NCBI GenBank assembly: GCA_903864555.1
Contig: CAIPGJ010000901.1
Coordinates: forward strand, 1-5,605
Reading direction: 5' to 3'
Origin: an uncultured Pseudomonadota bacterium
GTDB taxonomy: Bacteria; Pseudomonadota; Gammaproteobacteria; Burkholderiales; SG8-39
Length of the DNA: 5,605 nt
The notes beneath the pieces are model-generated. The model saw only the letters and a program-made list of their open reading frames with translations. It made no database searches and was not told the origin of the DNA. A program made the translations under genes and the position numbers. This document shows, in pieces, positions 4,951-5,605 of the stretch. The number at the start of each line of letters is the position of its first letter. Within the stretch, counting starts at the first letter, position 1.

Positions 4951-5605
4951 ATGTACAAGCTCTCGAAGCTGGCAACCGCACTCGCTCTGGGCATTGCCGC
5001 AGGCACCGTCCAGGCCCAGGTCACCACCCTGAAGAAAGTCCAGGACAGCGGCGAAATCGCCATGGGCGTGCGCGAATCCTCGGCCCCGCTGTCCTTCACC
5101 CTGGGCAACAACCAGTTCACCGGCTACCACGTGGAACTGTGCCAGGCCATCATCGACAACATCGGCAATACCGTGGGCAAGAAGCTCAACGTCAAGTATG
5201 TGCCGGTGACCTCGCAGAACCGCATCCCCCTGACCCAGAACGGCACGGTGGACATCGAGTGCGGCTCGACGACCAATAACGAAGCCCGCCAGAAGGACGT
5301 CTCCTTCGCCCTGACCACCTTTGTCACTGAAGTACGCATGGTGGTGAAGGCCAAGTCCGGCATCAAGTCCATCTCCCAGCTGAACGGCAAGACCGTGGCG
5401 ACCACCACCGGCACCACCTCGGTGCAGACGCTGCGCAAACACCAGCGCGCCGAGAAGGCGCAATTCAAGGAACTGTTCGGCAAGGACCACGCCGAATCCT
5501 TCCTGCTGGTTGAATCGGGCCGCGCAGATGCCTTCGTGATGGATGACAACATCCTGGCCGGCCTGGTGGCCACCGCCAAGAACCCCAAGGACTTCGCCAT
5601 CGTCG
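4951..5605 (+). CDS. gltI: glutamate/aspartate ABC transporter periplasmic binding protein (5' part; runs off the window)
   Basis: This is the periplasmic solute-binding subunit that captures L-glutamate and L-aspartate for a GltJKL-type importer. The first 218 residues are present; the family is about 300, so roughly 80 C-terminal residues lie outside. Residues 1-22 are a signal peptide ending VQA, with cleavage before Q23. The SBP_bac_3 fold follows with TSQNRIPLTQNGT (87-99), ECGSTTNNEARQ (103-114), TTTGTTS (151-157) and KDH...ESGRADAFVMDD. R41, S88, R91, S106 and H180 align with the residues that contact glutamate in the E. coli/Shigella protein, with matching spacing, so an acidic amino acid is the likely ligand. 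AAGGGA at 4938-4943 supports the ATG start. The permease and ATPase genes would be expected just downstream. No damage is seen in the visible part. Confidence 0.94.
   Translation, partial: MYKLSKLATALALGIAAGTVQAQVTTLKKVQDSGEIAMGVRESSAPLSFTLGNNQFTGYHVELCQAIIDNIGNTVGKKLNVKYVPVTSQNRIPLTQNGTVDIECGSTTNNEARQKDVSFALTTFVTEVRMVVKAKSGIKSISQLNGKTVATTTGTTSVQTLRKHQRAEKAQFKELFGKDHAESFLLVESGRADAFVMDDNILAGLVATAKNPKDFAIV

Noticed and set aside
1..5605. CRISPR array, tRNA, rRNA or insertion sequence
   Set aside because: No regularly spaced direct repeats, cloverleaf or transposase motifs were found on either strand.

Overview
The window is GC-rich DNA from a Gram-negative bacterium, most likely a betaproteobacterium of the Burkholderiales. 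That placement is an inference. It rests on strong G/C bias at third codon positions, a periplasmic GltI-type binding protein, a lipobox lipoprotein and the protein styles; no marker gene is present. All genes I can support lie on the + strand. The many long minus-strand frames are GC-bias shadows.

Layout. Positions 1-413 hold no gene I can support but are packed with inverted repeats. The most notable is a 14-bp perfect pair (108-121 / 230-243) whose right arm can pair instead with 274-281. Next comes prpE (414-2351), a complete propionyl-CoA synthetase with a strong ribosome binding site, standing alone without prpB/C/D in view. After a 97-bp gap with a 9-bp direct repeat (likely operator) lies a type II toxin-antitoxin pair: an AbrB/MazE-fold antitoxin (2449-2700) and a PIN-domain VapC-like toxin (2704-3105, TTG start).

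Positions 3217-4053 carry a secreted alpha/beta-hydrolase gene that looks broken. An in-frame TGA at 3487-3489 splits one continuous frame, and the first glycine expected in the nucleophile elbow is arginine. A small lipoprotein of the Yx(F/W/Y)xxD repeat type follows (4233-4655). A 295-bp hairpin- and C-tract-rich spacer then leads into gltI (4951 to the window end, C-terminus missing), the periplasmic glutamate/aspartate-binding subunit of an ABC importer.

How the genes relate. They do not form one pathway. prpE (propionate activation) and gltI (acidic amino-acid uptake) are separate metabolic units. The toxin-antitoxin pair is a self-contained accessory module between them. The hydrolase and lipoprotein are envelope genes of unknown role. 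I see no clearly new multi-gene system. The observations most worth checking are a nine-C tract inside the 17-bp spacer of a near-consensus gltI promoter, the structured element upstream of prpE, the helically phased direct repeat before the antitoxin, and the decaying hydrolase.
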